Part shown: piece after piece, positions 1 through 10,796 of the stretch | Layout: each line of letters starts with the position of its first letter | Position numbering within the stretch: the first letter of the stretch is position 1 | Assembly: GCA_916048095.2 (NCBI GenBank) | Contig: OU696571.1 | Coordinates: 7,758,001 to 7,822,000, forward strand | From: Sacculina carcini | Lineage: Eukaryota; Arthropoda; Thecostraca; Sacculinidae | Direction: 5' to 3' | DNA: 64,000 nucleotides | The notes under the pieces: generated by a model | What the model saw: the letters and a program-made list of their open reading frames with translations, nothing else | The model's database searches: none | What the model was told of the DNA's origin: nothing | Translations under genes and position numbers: made by a program

Positions 1-1
1 T

Positions 2-470
2 CGTGCTAGAAATTTTGTTTCCTACAATACGGTATAATTTGTAATTTTCCAAAGTATATCTGAAGGAAGTTACGGCGGTGTAAAGTCAAAAGGACATATT
101 GTCAATTTGACAGCTATTATGCGCACTTACGATTACACAGGAATATACTACTGTGTAGATAATTTTGTGTTCTACAAGATAAGCTATAATTTATACCCAC
201 GAACGATACAAAAAAACGTGTAAAATTGGCAAAATTCTCAAATACATCCAAAATTACACTTGAACACCGGGCGACTAAAATTAATTCACTTTTCTACTAT
301 TTCTCAGTAACTATTTGTTACACATAACAATAAATTATACCATAGTGCTAGAAATCTTGTTTTCTACAACACGGTATAATTTGTAATTTTCCAAAGTATA
401 TCTGAAGGAAGTTACGGCGGTGTAAAGTCAAAAGCACATATTACCAATTTGACAGCTATTATGCGCACTT
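2..470 (+). repeat. Direct repeat pair, about 130 bp, offset 345 bp
   Basis: The sequence from about 2 to 135 recurs from about 346 to 475 in the same orientation with few differences. Inside the second copy the segment agctattatgcgcactt is itself tandemly duplicated. This could be a partial tandem duplication or two LTR-like ends; no coding sequence lies between them. Confidence 0.6.
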
Positions 471-1418
471 AGCTATTATGCGCACTTAGCACACAGCTAT
501 CTTGCGCAGCTATTATGCGATTACACAGGAATATACACCGATTAAATTTCACTGAAGCCCAATCACAATTAAGAATGTACATATTAGCTCCAAGCATGGA
601 TGGTGTGGTTTTATTGGGTACAGTTTAATTAATGCTACACTATACTGAATAGAAAGGCTTTATCGTCCTCAATATTTACACATGAATTGTTCCGCCCGAC
701 GGCGGGTAAAATACTACTGGGAACAAAGTTAACTACTGAATTTTACTGAATAATTTAATTGGTTTAATTTCAAGTTGCATAAGCTTAAGTTGCATAAGGA
801 TATGGGTTGTAATATCATGCAATGCCAACTATATGAATATGCTGTTTTAGCGGAAGCATTCATCTGGAATTATAGAGATGACAGAAGGTTTCATTGTTTT
901 GATAGTGTTACACTTATGAATTACTACACACGAAGGATGGGTGTGAACTTGAGCAGTGTTGAGGAAAAAAACTTAGTCAATAATTAAAACAAGAATTTAC
1001 AAATTTATATTTTTCTATTGGATAAGCTTTTTGCTTTTTGATTCATTATATTCTATTTATAGTTTCGCACGACGGGCGGGTTTAAATACGAGGCAGTTCG
1101 AGGGAAAATATTTTGCCTCATCTAAAATAAAAACATTCACATTTAGACTTTTCTATTGGTTAAGACCTTTTATGGGCTTAATTTTTCTTTTATAATTTCT
1201 AATCATTTTTTATTAATTCAATATTCATTTTACTTTATTTATTGTTCTGCACAAAGGGCGGGTTTTAATGCTAGATGGTGATGTTGAGTTATAAATATAT
1301 TTTGAAAACATTATGATAAAAAATTAGTCATTTTTCATTGTTTTGTGTCAGAGTTGTGAATTATTCAGCACGACGGGCAGTTTTTAATAGGATTTTTTTG
1401 GGTTCACTCTTTTCTTTC

Positions 1419-1484
1419 CAATATTCTCAATCCAAGTCCAGATGTTCCGATACGGACCATCTGGACTTGGATTGAAAATATTGT
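1419..1484. repeat. Short inverted repeat (hairpin)
   Basis: About 26 nt at 1419-1445 are the near-perfect reverse complement of 1459-1484, around a 13-nt loop. The stem contains CCAAGTCCAGATG and its complement. Its origin is unknown and it lies directly before a MITE. Confidence 0.6.
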
Positions 1485-1497
1485 ATATACTCGAAGG

Positions 1498-1684
1498 CAG
1501 TGACGGCGCCAGGACTTTTACGGTAGGGGACTGAGAGGGGCTAAGGAAAAAGATGCGGGGGCTTTGGGAAACATGAATAACTACTCTCCAAATGTTGATG
1601 GTCAGGAATTTTGGTGTGCTCAAGGGGGTTGGCATATTTTGAGGAATTTTAGTCCCTCCAAGTCCCCCCTTGGCACCGCCGCTG
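1498..1684. mobile_element. hAT-type MITE (187 bp)
   Basis: The left end begins CAGTGACGGCGCCAGG and the right end, reverse-complemented, begins CAGCGGCGGTGCCAAGG, an imperfect terminal inverted repeat with the CAG..CTG ends usual for hAT elements. The flanking octamers (ctcgaagg and cgcgaaat) match only partly, so the target duplication is weak. There is no coding capacity. Confidence 0.5.
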
Positions 1685-3440
1685 CGCGAAATTCTTGAAA
1701 AAAACGACAGGAACGCATGTTTTCATTATTAGACTAGTTATTCTTATTTTTGTGTTAAATTTCGTGCGATGAACCTATTTCCTGTAAGACATTGAGTTGA
1801 TGCAATTATAAGCGTAAACCGGCAGTGATCTATTTTTAGATCACTGAATGTAAATCGCTCCTATACAAAAGTTATAATTATTAGAGCATTGAAATTTGTT
1901 GTGAAGCAGCATGAGGTAATAGATATATTATTAAAACCTTCTTTTTTTTCTACTCGAGGTCGTGTGTCTATGCTGTGGGTCAACAAAGAGAACCACCGAA
2001 AAAAGGGTAAAAATGGTGAAAGGGTAAAAATACTTCAATGCTCTATTAGGACAAGTTAAAGACTCCAAAGTAATTATTTAAAATATAATATCATAAGTAC
2101 AAGGTCCAAATATTATAACAAATAAATTATATTCATCATATCAAAAAACAATTCTGAGAAAAAAAGAGTTGATATTGGTGATCTATTTTTAGATCATGAA
2201 ATGAAATTAGATTATGAAAAAAATATAGTCATTTTTCATTGTTTTGTGTCAGAGTTCTGAATTATTCAGCACGACGGGCAAGTTTAAATAGGATTTTTTT
2301 GGGGTTTACTCTTTTCTCTATTAATTCATATTTATTTTCTCTTATGAATTGAATACAAATTTAATAGTATGAACTGTTTCGCACGACGGGCGGGTTTACA
2401 TGCTAGAATTTTCATTGTTTTGTACGTGTTAGTGTTCTGAATTATTCCGCTCGACGGGTAGGTTTAAATATGAGGTGGATTAAGGGATAATATGTTGTCA
2501 AATTTATAATTAAAATATTCACATTCAGAGTTTTTATTGGTGAACGTATTTACAGGTTAAATTTTTTGCTTTTTAATTTTTATACAGTTTATTCTATGGA
2601 TTGAATATGCCTTTTATTTTATGAATTGCTGAGCACGACGGGCGGGTTTCAATATGAGGCGGGTTAAAGGAAAATATGTTGTCAAAATAAAAATAAAATT
2701 AATTAAATTTAGACTTTTCAATTGAGTAAGATTTTAATTAGTATATCTGTTTTCTTTTTAATTTGCAATATGTTTATGAATTAAATATGAATTTCATTTT
2801 ATGAATTGCTCCGCACAACTGGCGGGCTTCAATGCTAGACGGTGATGTTAAGTTTTATATATATTTAGGAAAAATTATGATGAAAAAGTGTAGTCATTTT
2901 GCATTATTTCGTGTCTTAGTTCTGAATTATTCAGCACGACGGGCATGTATAAATATGAGGCGGTTAAGGCAAACTATTTTGTGAAAATAAATATGAAAAT
3001 ATATAAATTTAGACTTTTTTATGGGTTAACTCCACTCTTTTTTAATTCATATTCCTTTTCTCTTATGAATTGAATACAAATTTAATAGTATGAACTGTTT
3101 CGCACGACGGGCGGGTTTACATGCTAGAATTTTCATTGTTTGCTACGTGTTTGTGTTCTGAATTATTCCGCACAATGGGTGGATTTATATATGAGGCGGG
3201 TTGAGGGAGAATATTATGTCAAAATAAAAATAAAAATATTCACACTTGAACTTTTCTATTGAGTAAGACACTTATGAGTTTAAGTGTAAAAATAGATAGA
3301 TAGATATTGCATTGCTCATATGGCGTGTTATATATAGTTGTGTGTGCACGCGTGCGTGTGTGTGTGAATGCTTACAGTAACATCTACAGTAACAAAGGGG
3401 TAACATGCTTAATATGGGATGCTAAATTGGGTAACAAGCT

Positions 3441-3461
3441 GAAAAAGGTTGGGAACCACTG
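3441..3461. mobile_element. Possible right terminus of a hAT-like element
   Basis: The 21 bases ending at 3461 read, on the minus strand, CAGTGGTTCCCAACCTTTTT, a terminus typical of hAT non-autonomous elements. No matching left end was found, so only a terminus is claimed. Confidence 0.3.
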
Positions 3462-3512
3462 CCTTAACCAAAAACGGTACAGCAATACAGATTATACCAC
3501 TGTGTAGAAAAT

Positions 3513-3675
3513 TTGTTGTTGTGTGGCCGATGTATTCAGAATTACGGAGACTGCAGTCTCCAGTTTGGCATTTATGTGAATACACGACGTATGTATGACC
3601 GGATGTATTCACATAAATGCCAAACTGGAGACTGCAGTCTCCGTAATTCTGAATACATCGGCCACACAACAACAA
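3513..3675. repeat. 72-bp perfect inverted repeat at Penelope 5' end
   Basis: Positions 3513-3584 are, by eye, the exact reverse complement of 3604-3675, separated by 19 nt. The arms cover the start of the GIY-YIG coding region. An inverted 5' fragment of this kind is often seen at Penelope-like insertions and probably reflects strand switching during integration. Confidence 0.8.
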
Positions 3676-4007
3676 CTTTGCACAAGCGACTCACTGCTCA
3701 CTTGCACGACGGCGCTATTTTTCGACACTACGCGCAAGAGCATAACATCAAGCTCAACAGATCAGTCCTCACTGACAATACATCCGTCATTTGCCAGGAG
3801 CATAACATCAGAAAGCTCAAAATGATAGAGGCAGTGTTGATTTGTACGAGGAAACCAACTATAAACGTCCAACAACAGCCTGACGTAATTCTTCCATCTA
3901 TTAGACAAAACAACATCAACAACCAACAGAGAAGCGCATCACAACATCCTGCACCTAGCCAGAATTTAACTACATCAAACGGCAGTGCAAATGCGCACTC
4001 GGCATGA
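3604..4007 (+). pseudogene. GIY-YIG endonuclease domain, left Penelope copy
   Basis: This 3' fragment of a Penelope-like ORF encodes the GIY-YIG nuclease that nicks target DNA. It shows the Cys-rich start (HKCQTGDC), the SEYIGHTT core, KRLTAHLHDG, two HNI blocks and the conserved tail KPTINVQQ. The partner GIY motif lies in the rearranged 5' part. It closely matches the second copy at about 6085-6510. Here it has no RT upstream, so it is the trailing end of a tandem neighbour or pseudo-LTR. Confidence 0.8.
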
Positions 4008-4169
4008 ATTTTATATACTTTTATATTGTAATTTTCCAGAGTATTTAACGTCTCATTCAAATTTGATTTTCAGTTTAGTGTATATTTACGATTGATTTTC
4101 GAATTTTACGATTTTCAGTTTAGTGTATATTTACGATTGTTATGTGTATATATATATATATATATATAT

Positions 4170-4231
4170 GCCCCTGAAGATGACATTAATATATGTCGAA
4201 AGGTGCAAAAATGGCAAAATGGCGAAAGGGC
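4170..4231 (+). ncRNA. Degenerate hammerhead ribozyme-like core (left copy)
   Basis: The core CTGAAGA at 4174-4180 is followed by a stem II formed by GACAT and ATGTC and by GAAA at 4198-4201. GCCC at 4170-4173 could pair with GGGC at 4228-4231. Compared with the right copy, extra sequence sits between GAAA and GGGC and the expected UH cleavage dinucleotide is missing, so this copy is probably inactive. Confidence 0.5.
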
Positions 4232-4232
4232 A

Positions 4233-6510
4233 AAAATGATTTTTTCGGTACTACTGGGAAAGCTCTCTGAAAACCAGAGGAAGCTGGTGAGATGTATTGA
4301 GAAATGTACATACAAAAGAAACAACACAAAAAATGCTGTAGAATTCAACAGAGCATGCATTACAAATGGCTTACTTCCAAGATATACCCTTCGTCGAAAG
4401 GCTAAAAGCAGAATTTCTCCGGATGAGAGATGTTTATACCTCAAAGAAGAACTCAGCAGGAAACAAGAACAGCTTGTACAGCATGAGCTCGAAAGACTAC
4501 AAGATGAGTGGACAAGGACTGCGCCTGATAATCAGACTACAGTTCTCATCCACAGAGCCATTGAAAGGTTATCACAAGACCATCTTTTCTCAGAGAGAAA
4601 ACGGACGGGATATATACGGGATATATACGCTGGGTCAATTGAATTAGCAGATTACAACAGATTAAATTAGCGAATTTACAACAAGCTGCAAAGGAGTTGA
4701 GAGATGATTCAAGCATTGTAATTAGGAAAGCCGATAAATCTTCATCATATGTCATTTTAGGAAGCGAGCAATATCACAACAAGCTGCGCCAAATACTAAA
4801 TGATAACAGCAAATTCAGGAAAATCGCGAGAAATCCAACTGCTTCTCTCAAAACTGAACTAAACAAACTCATAAGAAAGTGCAATAGTAGAAGCGCAACG
4901 AAACTTTCACTTAGAGAAGGAGACCATAAACTTGCATATATATACGGAAATGTCAAAACACACAAGTCAGAATATCCATTACGTCCTATCATTAGTCAAG
5001 TACCATCGTTGACGTATAAATTAGCGAAACAATTGAATGGGTTGATTTCGCCGCATATTCCATCATCATTCAGTCTCAGATAATCAACTGAGCTAATAGA
5101 CATCTTGAGAGCTGCAACACCATCTCGCCTTATGTGTTCTCTTGACGTGGAATCCTTATTCACGAATGTTCCGGTGGATGAGACGATTAATATCATTTGT
5201 GATTATATATATCATAAACATGCTGCAGTACTGGACATTCCTGAGCATCATCTTCGTAGGTTATTAAGTGCGTGCACCAAAGAATCACCTTTCCTCTCAC
5301 CTGACGGAGACATGTACGTACAATGTGACGGAGTAGCTATTGGCTCACCCCTTGGAGTAACTTTTGCAAATTTCTACATGGGTCACCTAGATGAAGAATG
5401 CTTTAAAAACCATCCGGACATGAAACCATCTATATATGTACGGTATATAGATGACATTTTTGTAAACACAGAAGATGAAATGAACTTGCATGCAATTAAG
5501 GACTACTTTGAAAAAACTCCGGTTTAAAATTTACCATCGAAAATGAAGCAAACAACCAACTCCCATTTCTGGACATACTGATTCAAAGAGACGTAACATC
5601 ATTCATAACATCGGTGCAAGTGAAATCCACAAATATAGGTTTTTGCTTGAATGCAAAGAGTGAATGCCCAGAGCAATACAAACGCAGTGTAATTAGCTCA
5701 TACATCAAGAGGGCGCTAACTCACTGTTCAACATGGACTAATACAGACGCGGAAATCAATAGAGTCGTCAAATTATTGACTAATAACGGCTACACACAAA
5801 AAGACATCGATGACGTAGTCAGACAAAAACTACATGACCTCATGATTAAGAATGAAAACAACCGAGACAGAGACCAAGATACACTCAAATTATATTACAG
5901 AAACACTATGAGCTCAAATTACAAACAAGACGAGACTGCACTTCAGAAAATCATTAGGAAACACGTTACTCCATGTCAACCAGAAACAAAAATATAACTA
6001 GTCATTTACTACAAAACTTGAAAAACATATCAGTCGATTGTCAAGAATAGCTGCCTACCAAGAACCGAAGAGACGCAAAAAGTGAACGTCGTGTATTCAC
6101 ATAAATATCAAACTGGAGACTGCAATCTCCGTAATTCTGAATACATCGACCACACAACATCAAATTTGCTCAAGCGACTCACTGCTCACTTGCACGACGG
6201 CGCTATTTTTCGACACTACGCGCAAGAGCATAACATCAAGCTCAATAGAACAATGCTCACTGACAATACATCCGTCATTTGCCAGGAGCATAACATCAGA
6301 AAGCTCAAAATGATAGAGGCAGTGTTGATTTGTACGCGGAAACCAACTATAAACGTCCAACAACAACCTGACGTAATTCTTCCATGTATTAGACAGCAAA
6401 ACAACATCAACAACCAACAGAGAAGCGCATCACAACATCCTTCACCTAGCCAGAATTTATCTACATCAAACGACTGTGCAAATGCGCACTCGGCATGCAT
6501 TTTATATACT
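4233..6510 (+). pseudogene. Penelope-like RT plus GIY-YIG endonuclease, broken
   Basis: This would make the single Penelope polyprotein: telomerase-related reverse transcriptase followed by a GIY-YIG endonuclease. Recognisable blocks are the N-terminal helical region (about 4236-4660), the finger region with VIRKADKSS and YGNVKTHK (4720-5080), the palm with SLDVESLFTNVP and the catalytic YIDDIF near 5450, the thumb region with LPFLDILIQR and SECPEQYKRSVI (5560-5700), and GIY-YIG with SEYIDHTT (6085-6510). Frameshifts occur near 4670 and 5527, and in-frame stops at about 5081, 5995 and 6019. It cannot encode an intact protein. Confidence 0.85.
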
Positions 6511-6600
6511 TTTATATTGGAATTTTCTAGAGTATTTAACGTCTCATTCAAATTTGATTTTCAGTTTAGTGTATATTTATTTACGATTGTTATGTGTATA

Positions 6601-6651
6601 TATATGCCCCTGAAGATGACATTAATATATGTCGAAAGGTGCCTCGGGCAA
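6601..6651 (+). ncRNA. Hammerhead ribozyme-like motif (right copy)
   Basis: The parts fall in the order of a type I hammerhead. GCCC at 6606-6609 (stem I 5' side) precedes CTGAAGA at 6610-6616. Stem II is GACAT at 6618-6622 with ATGTC at 6629-6633, followed by GAAA at 6634-6637. A very short stem III (GG with CC) leads to UC at 6644-6645 as the cleavage site, then GGGC at 6646-6649 closes stem I. Short stem III hammerheads are known from Penelope-like elements. Activity is inferred, not shown. Confidence 0.6.
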
Positions 6652-6800
6652 AAATGAGTTTTTCGGTACTACTGGGAAAGCTCTCTGTGAACCAGAAGAA
6701 GCTGGTGAGACGTATTGAGAAATGTACATACAAATGAAACAACACAGAAAATGCTGTAGAATTTAACAGAGCATGCATTACAAATGGCCTACTTCCAAGA
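6652..6800 (+). pseudogene. Third, truncated start of the Penelope RT ORF
   Basis: This repeats 4233-4385 with few changes (stop in TACAAATGAAACAAC), then ends in the TA run at about 6800-6826. It shows that the array continued head to tail before being cut. Confidence 0.7.
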
Positions 6801-6826
6801 TATATATATATATATATATATATATA

Positions 6827-6866
6827 CTAGCGACAAATTCCGCACTTCGTGCGGTGATTGTCGCTG
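6827..6866 (-). mobile_element. Candidate Helitron 3' terminus
   Basis: Read on the minus strand, a hairpin of CCGCAC and GTGCGG (6840-6854) is followed after nine bases by CTAG (6827-6830) and then by T of a TA repeat. This is the layout of a Helitron 3' end inserted between A and T. An outer GCGACA/TGTCGC pairing also encloses the hairpin. No Rep/helicase or 5' TC end was found, so it may be a fortuitous palindrome. Confidence 0.4.
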
Positions 6867-7185
6867 GTAGACACATATTAAATTTCAATGCACCTTTGAA
6901 GCGTAAATCAAGCGTAACAAACAAACGCTCATGTAGCCAATGGTGCATTGTCAACGTGGGTTTTAACTTAACTCACATACACGGACTCACCCGCACATAC
7001 ACAGACACATACACACTCAAAATGCAGCAGAATGCAAGCGTCAAGTATCCCGTTTCCACTCATCCCATTCACAGGTATCTCTCAGAGGTGCACATTGTAT
7101 GCCTGTGTATGTGTTTGTATATGTATGCGAGTTTGTGTGTGAGTTTGTATGTGTGTGTATGTGATTTTGCTCCGGTATAGTGTTT

Positions 7186-7491
7186 TTGCTCCGGTATATA
7201 TAATCCATACCCCCAATGGTTTGTCGAGTATGGTCCCATACCCCCTACTTGACTGTTCAAATAATTATCAGCATTCTTATTTGCCAGTACGTCTTCCAGA
7301 TCAACCAGTATTTCAATCGCTTGGATTTACTGTCGTTTGGATACGAATTGCTAGGAAAAATAACTTGATAATTTTACTATTTATAAACCATTTTTATTTA
7401 TATACCAGTACCCAGAAATTAAGTCCCAGACCCCCGATCTTTGGTTACCATACCCCCAAGGGGTATGGATACCCCTGGTTAAGAACCCCTG
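7186..7491. mobile_element. Possible hAT-like non-autonomous fragment
   Basis: The right edge reads, on the minus strand, CAGGGGTTCTTAACC, a hAT-type end. It interrupts the hAT transposase homology immediately to its right. Internal CCATACCCC motifs recur in both orientations (7202-7247, 7447-7468). The left end is not defined. Confidence 0.3.
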
Positions 7492-8370
7492 ATCTACGGC
7501 CTTCTGCATGATCAGATTGATCTGGTGTGCTGCACAATGAAAGTACATGGCTAGTGGCTGCTGCTGCAATATTCTCCTTGGCATCCATGGCGTCATTGCA
7601 GCACCATTGTATGTTTGGGATATTAAAGCTGAGAGCGGAAGGCTGAGTTTGGTCAGTATGTCTAATACCACTTTGCAGACAATCTCACCTGTGGTGTTTG
7701 GAGTATTGTATATTCCGACAAATGACTCGCTGATTGCCAGGTTATCATCAACATGGATGCAGATGTACTCTTGATCTATGCCACTTATGTCCTGCGTTCC
7801 GTCAACAATAACTCCAAATATTTGGTCCTCTTTGATTGATTTTGCCAACCTCCTCAGTATATGATGACAGAATATATCTATTATTTCAATTTGTACTTTG
7901 GGAGATACGAAGCTGGGTGTCCTCTGCATGTGCCACCTCATATCATTGTCGTCAGCAGCAAGCATACTTGCAAGCTGGTAAAATTTCCTTCCAGCTTATC
8001 CTTGCCCCGAAACGACAGTCCTTGACGCAGCAGGTAACGAGCACAAGTGAACAGTTTTGTCAGACAAGTGTATGCTGTTTGCTGCTGCTTTTCTTTGCCG
8101 TCATAAATGAAACTGTTCACCGGTTTTGTCTCCACAGCACACAACTGGGAGGTGGCAAATCTATGCTAATGGGAAGCCTCGTGCTCACGGAACTTGCACA
8201 GTGTTTTTTTCCAGTTTCCAGTTTTCAAACTTTCCGGTTTTATCCACTGATCGCCCACACTTTACAGTGAATAATCCCATACTGTGCGCCTTGGCACAGG
8301 TGAAACATAATCTTTTTCAAGCTTGTCTCGTGATGTATCCAATTGTACATTGCGTTTTGACAATGGCTTA
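7492..8370 (-). pseudogene. hAT transposase fragment (ZMYM1/TTF-type)
   Basis: Conceptual translation shows blocks of a hAT transposase of the TTF zinc-finger/DUF4371 type. A degraded zinc-finger region lies near 8370-8250, then LLRQGLSFRG with GNF (about 8060-8000), then the catalytic-core region with GVIVDGTQDIS, DQEYICIHVDD and NGAAM (about 7830-7580), and HCAAHQINL near 7520. The blocks lie in at least two frames with stops between, so the gene is dead. The C-terminal dimerisation domain is absent, replaced by the hAT-like fragment to the left. Confidence 0.75.
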
Positions 8371-8994
8371 ATGCAAACTTTTTTTCGTAATTGATTCTTT
8401 TCTAATTAATAAATACAGGAATATAGAAAACATACCTGTGCACCTTGCGACAAAGGCAGAGCTTGCCAATTGACTGCTAACACGCCCACAATACAATACC
8501 GAGTACACATACATAGCTGCAATCATTCGCTGTCAAAAACGGAAGCTCAATCGACGTTCATTTAATGAAAACTCACGCTCTTGATGCAGAAAACAGCTGG
8601 ACAGGCCATTGACCCATCCGCGTCCACCAGATGATATTGGTGTATTGCCCTTCGATCATGTCTTGGGTTGGGCTGGGTTCTTGTATGTATGCGTGTGTGA
8701 GTAATAGTAGAGTCGATCGTGGGTGAGCGCACGTGCCGTGATGCATAAGGATACCCTTTGCAAAGCTAAACACTATACTGTTCCACTGTGAGAGTAACGA
8801 TATGCAATGTTTGCACGGCCTTTTTGCGAGCAGTCATAGATATGAATACATACACTCTTTTCGTGGGCATTTATAGATAACATTTCACGAATTCTCAGCA
8901 GGATTATCGGGGGGTATAATTGCATATTCTTCCCCCCGGCCAATTTGTCGGGGGATATATATATACCCCCATACCCCCCAGTATTTCCGCCCAT
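8371..8994. other. No gene recognised
   Basis: Mixed sequence without coding signal. Near 8905-8985 there are runs of G and C around TA-rich spacers (ggggggtata, ttccccccgg, taccccc) that look like short inverted repeats just before the next element. Confidence 0.5.
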
Positions 8995-10055
8995 GCTTCC
9001 AAGTGCGCTTTTAACGGATTCACTTGGTCGCATTCACAGTTACGACGGGTATACTACCGTGTACACCGATGGCTCGACACTGTCGAGTGGTGTTGGAGGT
9101 GCATTTGTTAGTAGAGGTACATGCCGCTCCCGTCCGCTGCCACGGAGCGCCTCCATTTACATGGCTGAATTATGCGCGATCATACTTGCTCTGATTTTCA
9201 TTGGCTCATCGTCTCAATCATGTTTTTTCATTATCTGACTCTTTTAGTGCAATATCATCCATCTCAAGCTTTAATATTCACCAATTTATGCAACGCATTC
9301 ACAAAATGCATAACCGGCTTCGTCAGCAGGGCAAGCGCGTAGTATTGTGCTGGATTCCGGCCCACGTTGGTGGTGTGGGTAATGAGCGAGCTGACAGAGC
9401 CGCAAAAGAGCTGCTGAACGAGACTTTTATTCATTTTATTTTAACTTTCCCATTCCGTATTCGGACTTTTATCCTATTATACATCGTTTTATACGTTCTC
9501 GCTGGCAGCTCTCCTGGAATGAATGTGTTTCTTCTGGGCGAATGTGGTTCTAACAAATTAAAAGCTGTGAAGCCCGAAATCGGACATTGGATGTGCTCTT
9601 GTCGCCGGAAGAGGTCCGAGGAAGTGGCGCTCTGTCGTCTGCGTGTGTGTCACACGTACGACACGCATCGCCATCTTCTACTCGGACAACCTGAACCCAC
9701 GTGCAGCGCATGTAATGCACGTCTCTCCGTGCAGCACATCCTGGTGGAATGCCCATCATTCTCAGAAGCGCGTCAACGTTTTCTTGGATCCGTTCGGACT
9801 ATTCACGATGTTCTCGGACAGGAGCAATCGGCGGTCATTGAGGGCCGCATTTTTGAATTTTTACGGCTTTTGCCTTTTAGAACTATTTATTGATTTTTAT
9901 TCTTCTGACTTTCATATTCATATCACTCACCCTCACGCTTATTTATTTCATCGCTCCATTACGTTCATATGCATAGTTTTAGTTTAATTTAGCTATTAAC
10001 AGACTGGGGGGTGCCATATGGTCCTAGAGGCCGGTGCACCCCAAAAACTCAATAA
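8995..10055 (+). pseudogene. I-like non-LTR fragment: RNase H and C-terminal CCHC
   Basis: The 3' part of a non-LTR retrotransposon ORF. RNase H motifs are visible: YTDGSTLSSGVGG (about 9055-9095), AELCAI near 9170, LSDSFSA near 9225, and HVGGVGNERADRAAKE near 9365-9410. A C-terminal CSAC...H...C knuckle follows (about 9695-9750). The reading frame shifts between 9180 and 9230. The tail has (TGAA)n near 10045. A close copy lies at 21013-21615. RT and endonuclease are missing, as expected of a 5'-truncated insertion. Confidence 0.75.
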
Positions 10056-10796
10056 TGAATGAATGAACCATGGACCAATCATACATTCAATCATCAAGGA
10101 ACGAGTGAGCAGATATGTATGAAGATCAGCAGAAAAGGATCGGAATGAAGACTTGTGGTGAAGGTAAGATGGAAGCGAGGTATAGATACGAGGAGCAGAT
10201 ATATAAAAAGATTTGGATGACCAAGAGGATTGTTTACGAGCAGGAGGACAGACTAATGGCACAGGAATGCGACAAGAAGTACGATTATTGAGAGTCAATA
10301 GGGAACGGATATATGAAGGAGAAGAGGGAGAGTGGATAAGATTGAAGACCAGACAACATACCTTATAGCGGATACAAGAAAGGGCAGGTAACCAACCCAG
10401 CTGCCGGATATGCACCGAAGTGGGGGTTCGCGGAGGAAGCCTCAGTACAAACCGACAAGCAAGGTTGATCACTGCTTGGAGTTGGCGGATAGATTTCAAG
10501 GTAAGATGGAAGAAGAGCGAGTTGCAATAGTCGATCTTAGAAAAGACATAGGAGTTTACCAGAAGACTAGCGGATGAGACATCAATCGACGAACGAATAG
10601 GGTAAAATTGTCGGAGTAAAAAGCGGCACGAGCGGGTAAGCTGAGAAACATGAGTCGAGAAAGAAAGGTTAGGATCGAACAAGACATCCAAATTGCGCAT
10701 TTGATTGGCTAGCGGAAGGTTGATAGAGTGAGGAGAAATTCGAGGAGGGTGAAAGACTAGATATTCTGTTTTGTCAGGGTTGACAAAGCAAAACAC
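10056..10796 (-). pseudogene. CR1/L2-like RT, C-terminal fragment
   Basis: Reading leftward from 10796 the ORF gives the end of a CR1/L2-type reverse transcriptase: NPDKTEYLVF, LDVLFDPNLSFSTH, SRLDYCNSL-type block (KIDYCNSLFF), LGWLPALSCIRYK and SAPRIYTSLP. It is open for about 245 codons but lacks the catalytic palm and the endonuclease, so it is a 5'-truncated copy. Its 3' end meets the 3' tail of the preceding plus-strand fragment, a tail-to-tail arrangement. Related fragments lie at 39314, 52800 and 58960. Confidence 0.75.

Larger units (their letters stand above)
1..3300. repeat. Degenerate satellite-like repeat with GC-rich box
   Basis: This AT-rich stretch holds no convincing gene. 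A short GC-rich box close to GCACGACGGGCGGGTTT recurs about twelve times (near 690, 1067, 1250, 1369, 2269, 2385, 2449, 2634, 2812, 2934, 3103 and 3168). It is usually preceded by gaattatt and followed by aaatatgaggcgggttaagg and an A-rich tract. Box spacing ranges from about 60 to 190 bp in the dense part. The block around 2300-2460 recurs around 3020-3180, giving a higher-order period of about 718 bp. It looks like a diverged satellite or the remains of a repeat-bearing element. Confidence 0.6.
3513..6826 (+). mobile_element. Penelope-like retroelement in partial tandem array
   Basis: An EN-containing Penelope-like element. From left to right it holds a 72-bp inverted fragment, a GIY-YIG endonuclease fragment, a short noncoding segment with a hammerhead-like core, the RT ORF, a second GIY-YIG domain, a second hammerhead-like core, and about 150 bp that restart the RT ORF before ending in a TA run. 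The segments 3604-4385 and 6090-6800 are direct repeats of each other, the pseudo-LTR arrangement known for this class. Frameshifts and stops make the copy inactive. Confidence 0.85.

Noticed and set aside
775-987. 70-codon plus-strand ORF in the AT-rich repeat region
   Set aside because: No domain or splice context, and it lies in repeat DNA; expected by chance.
8905-8985. G/C-run inverted repeats resembling a G-quadruplex or TIR
   Set aside because: Runs are too irregular and no second element end was found.
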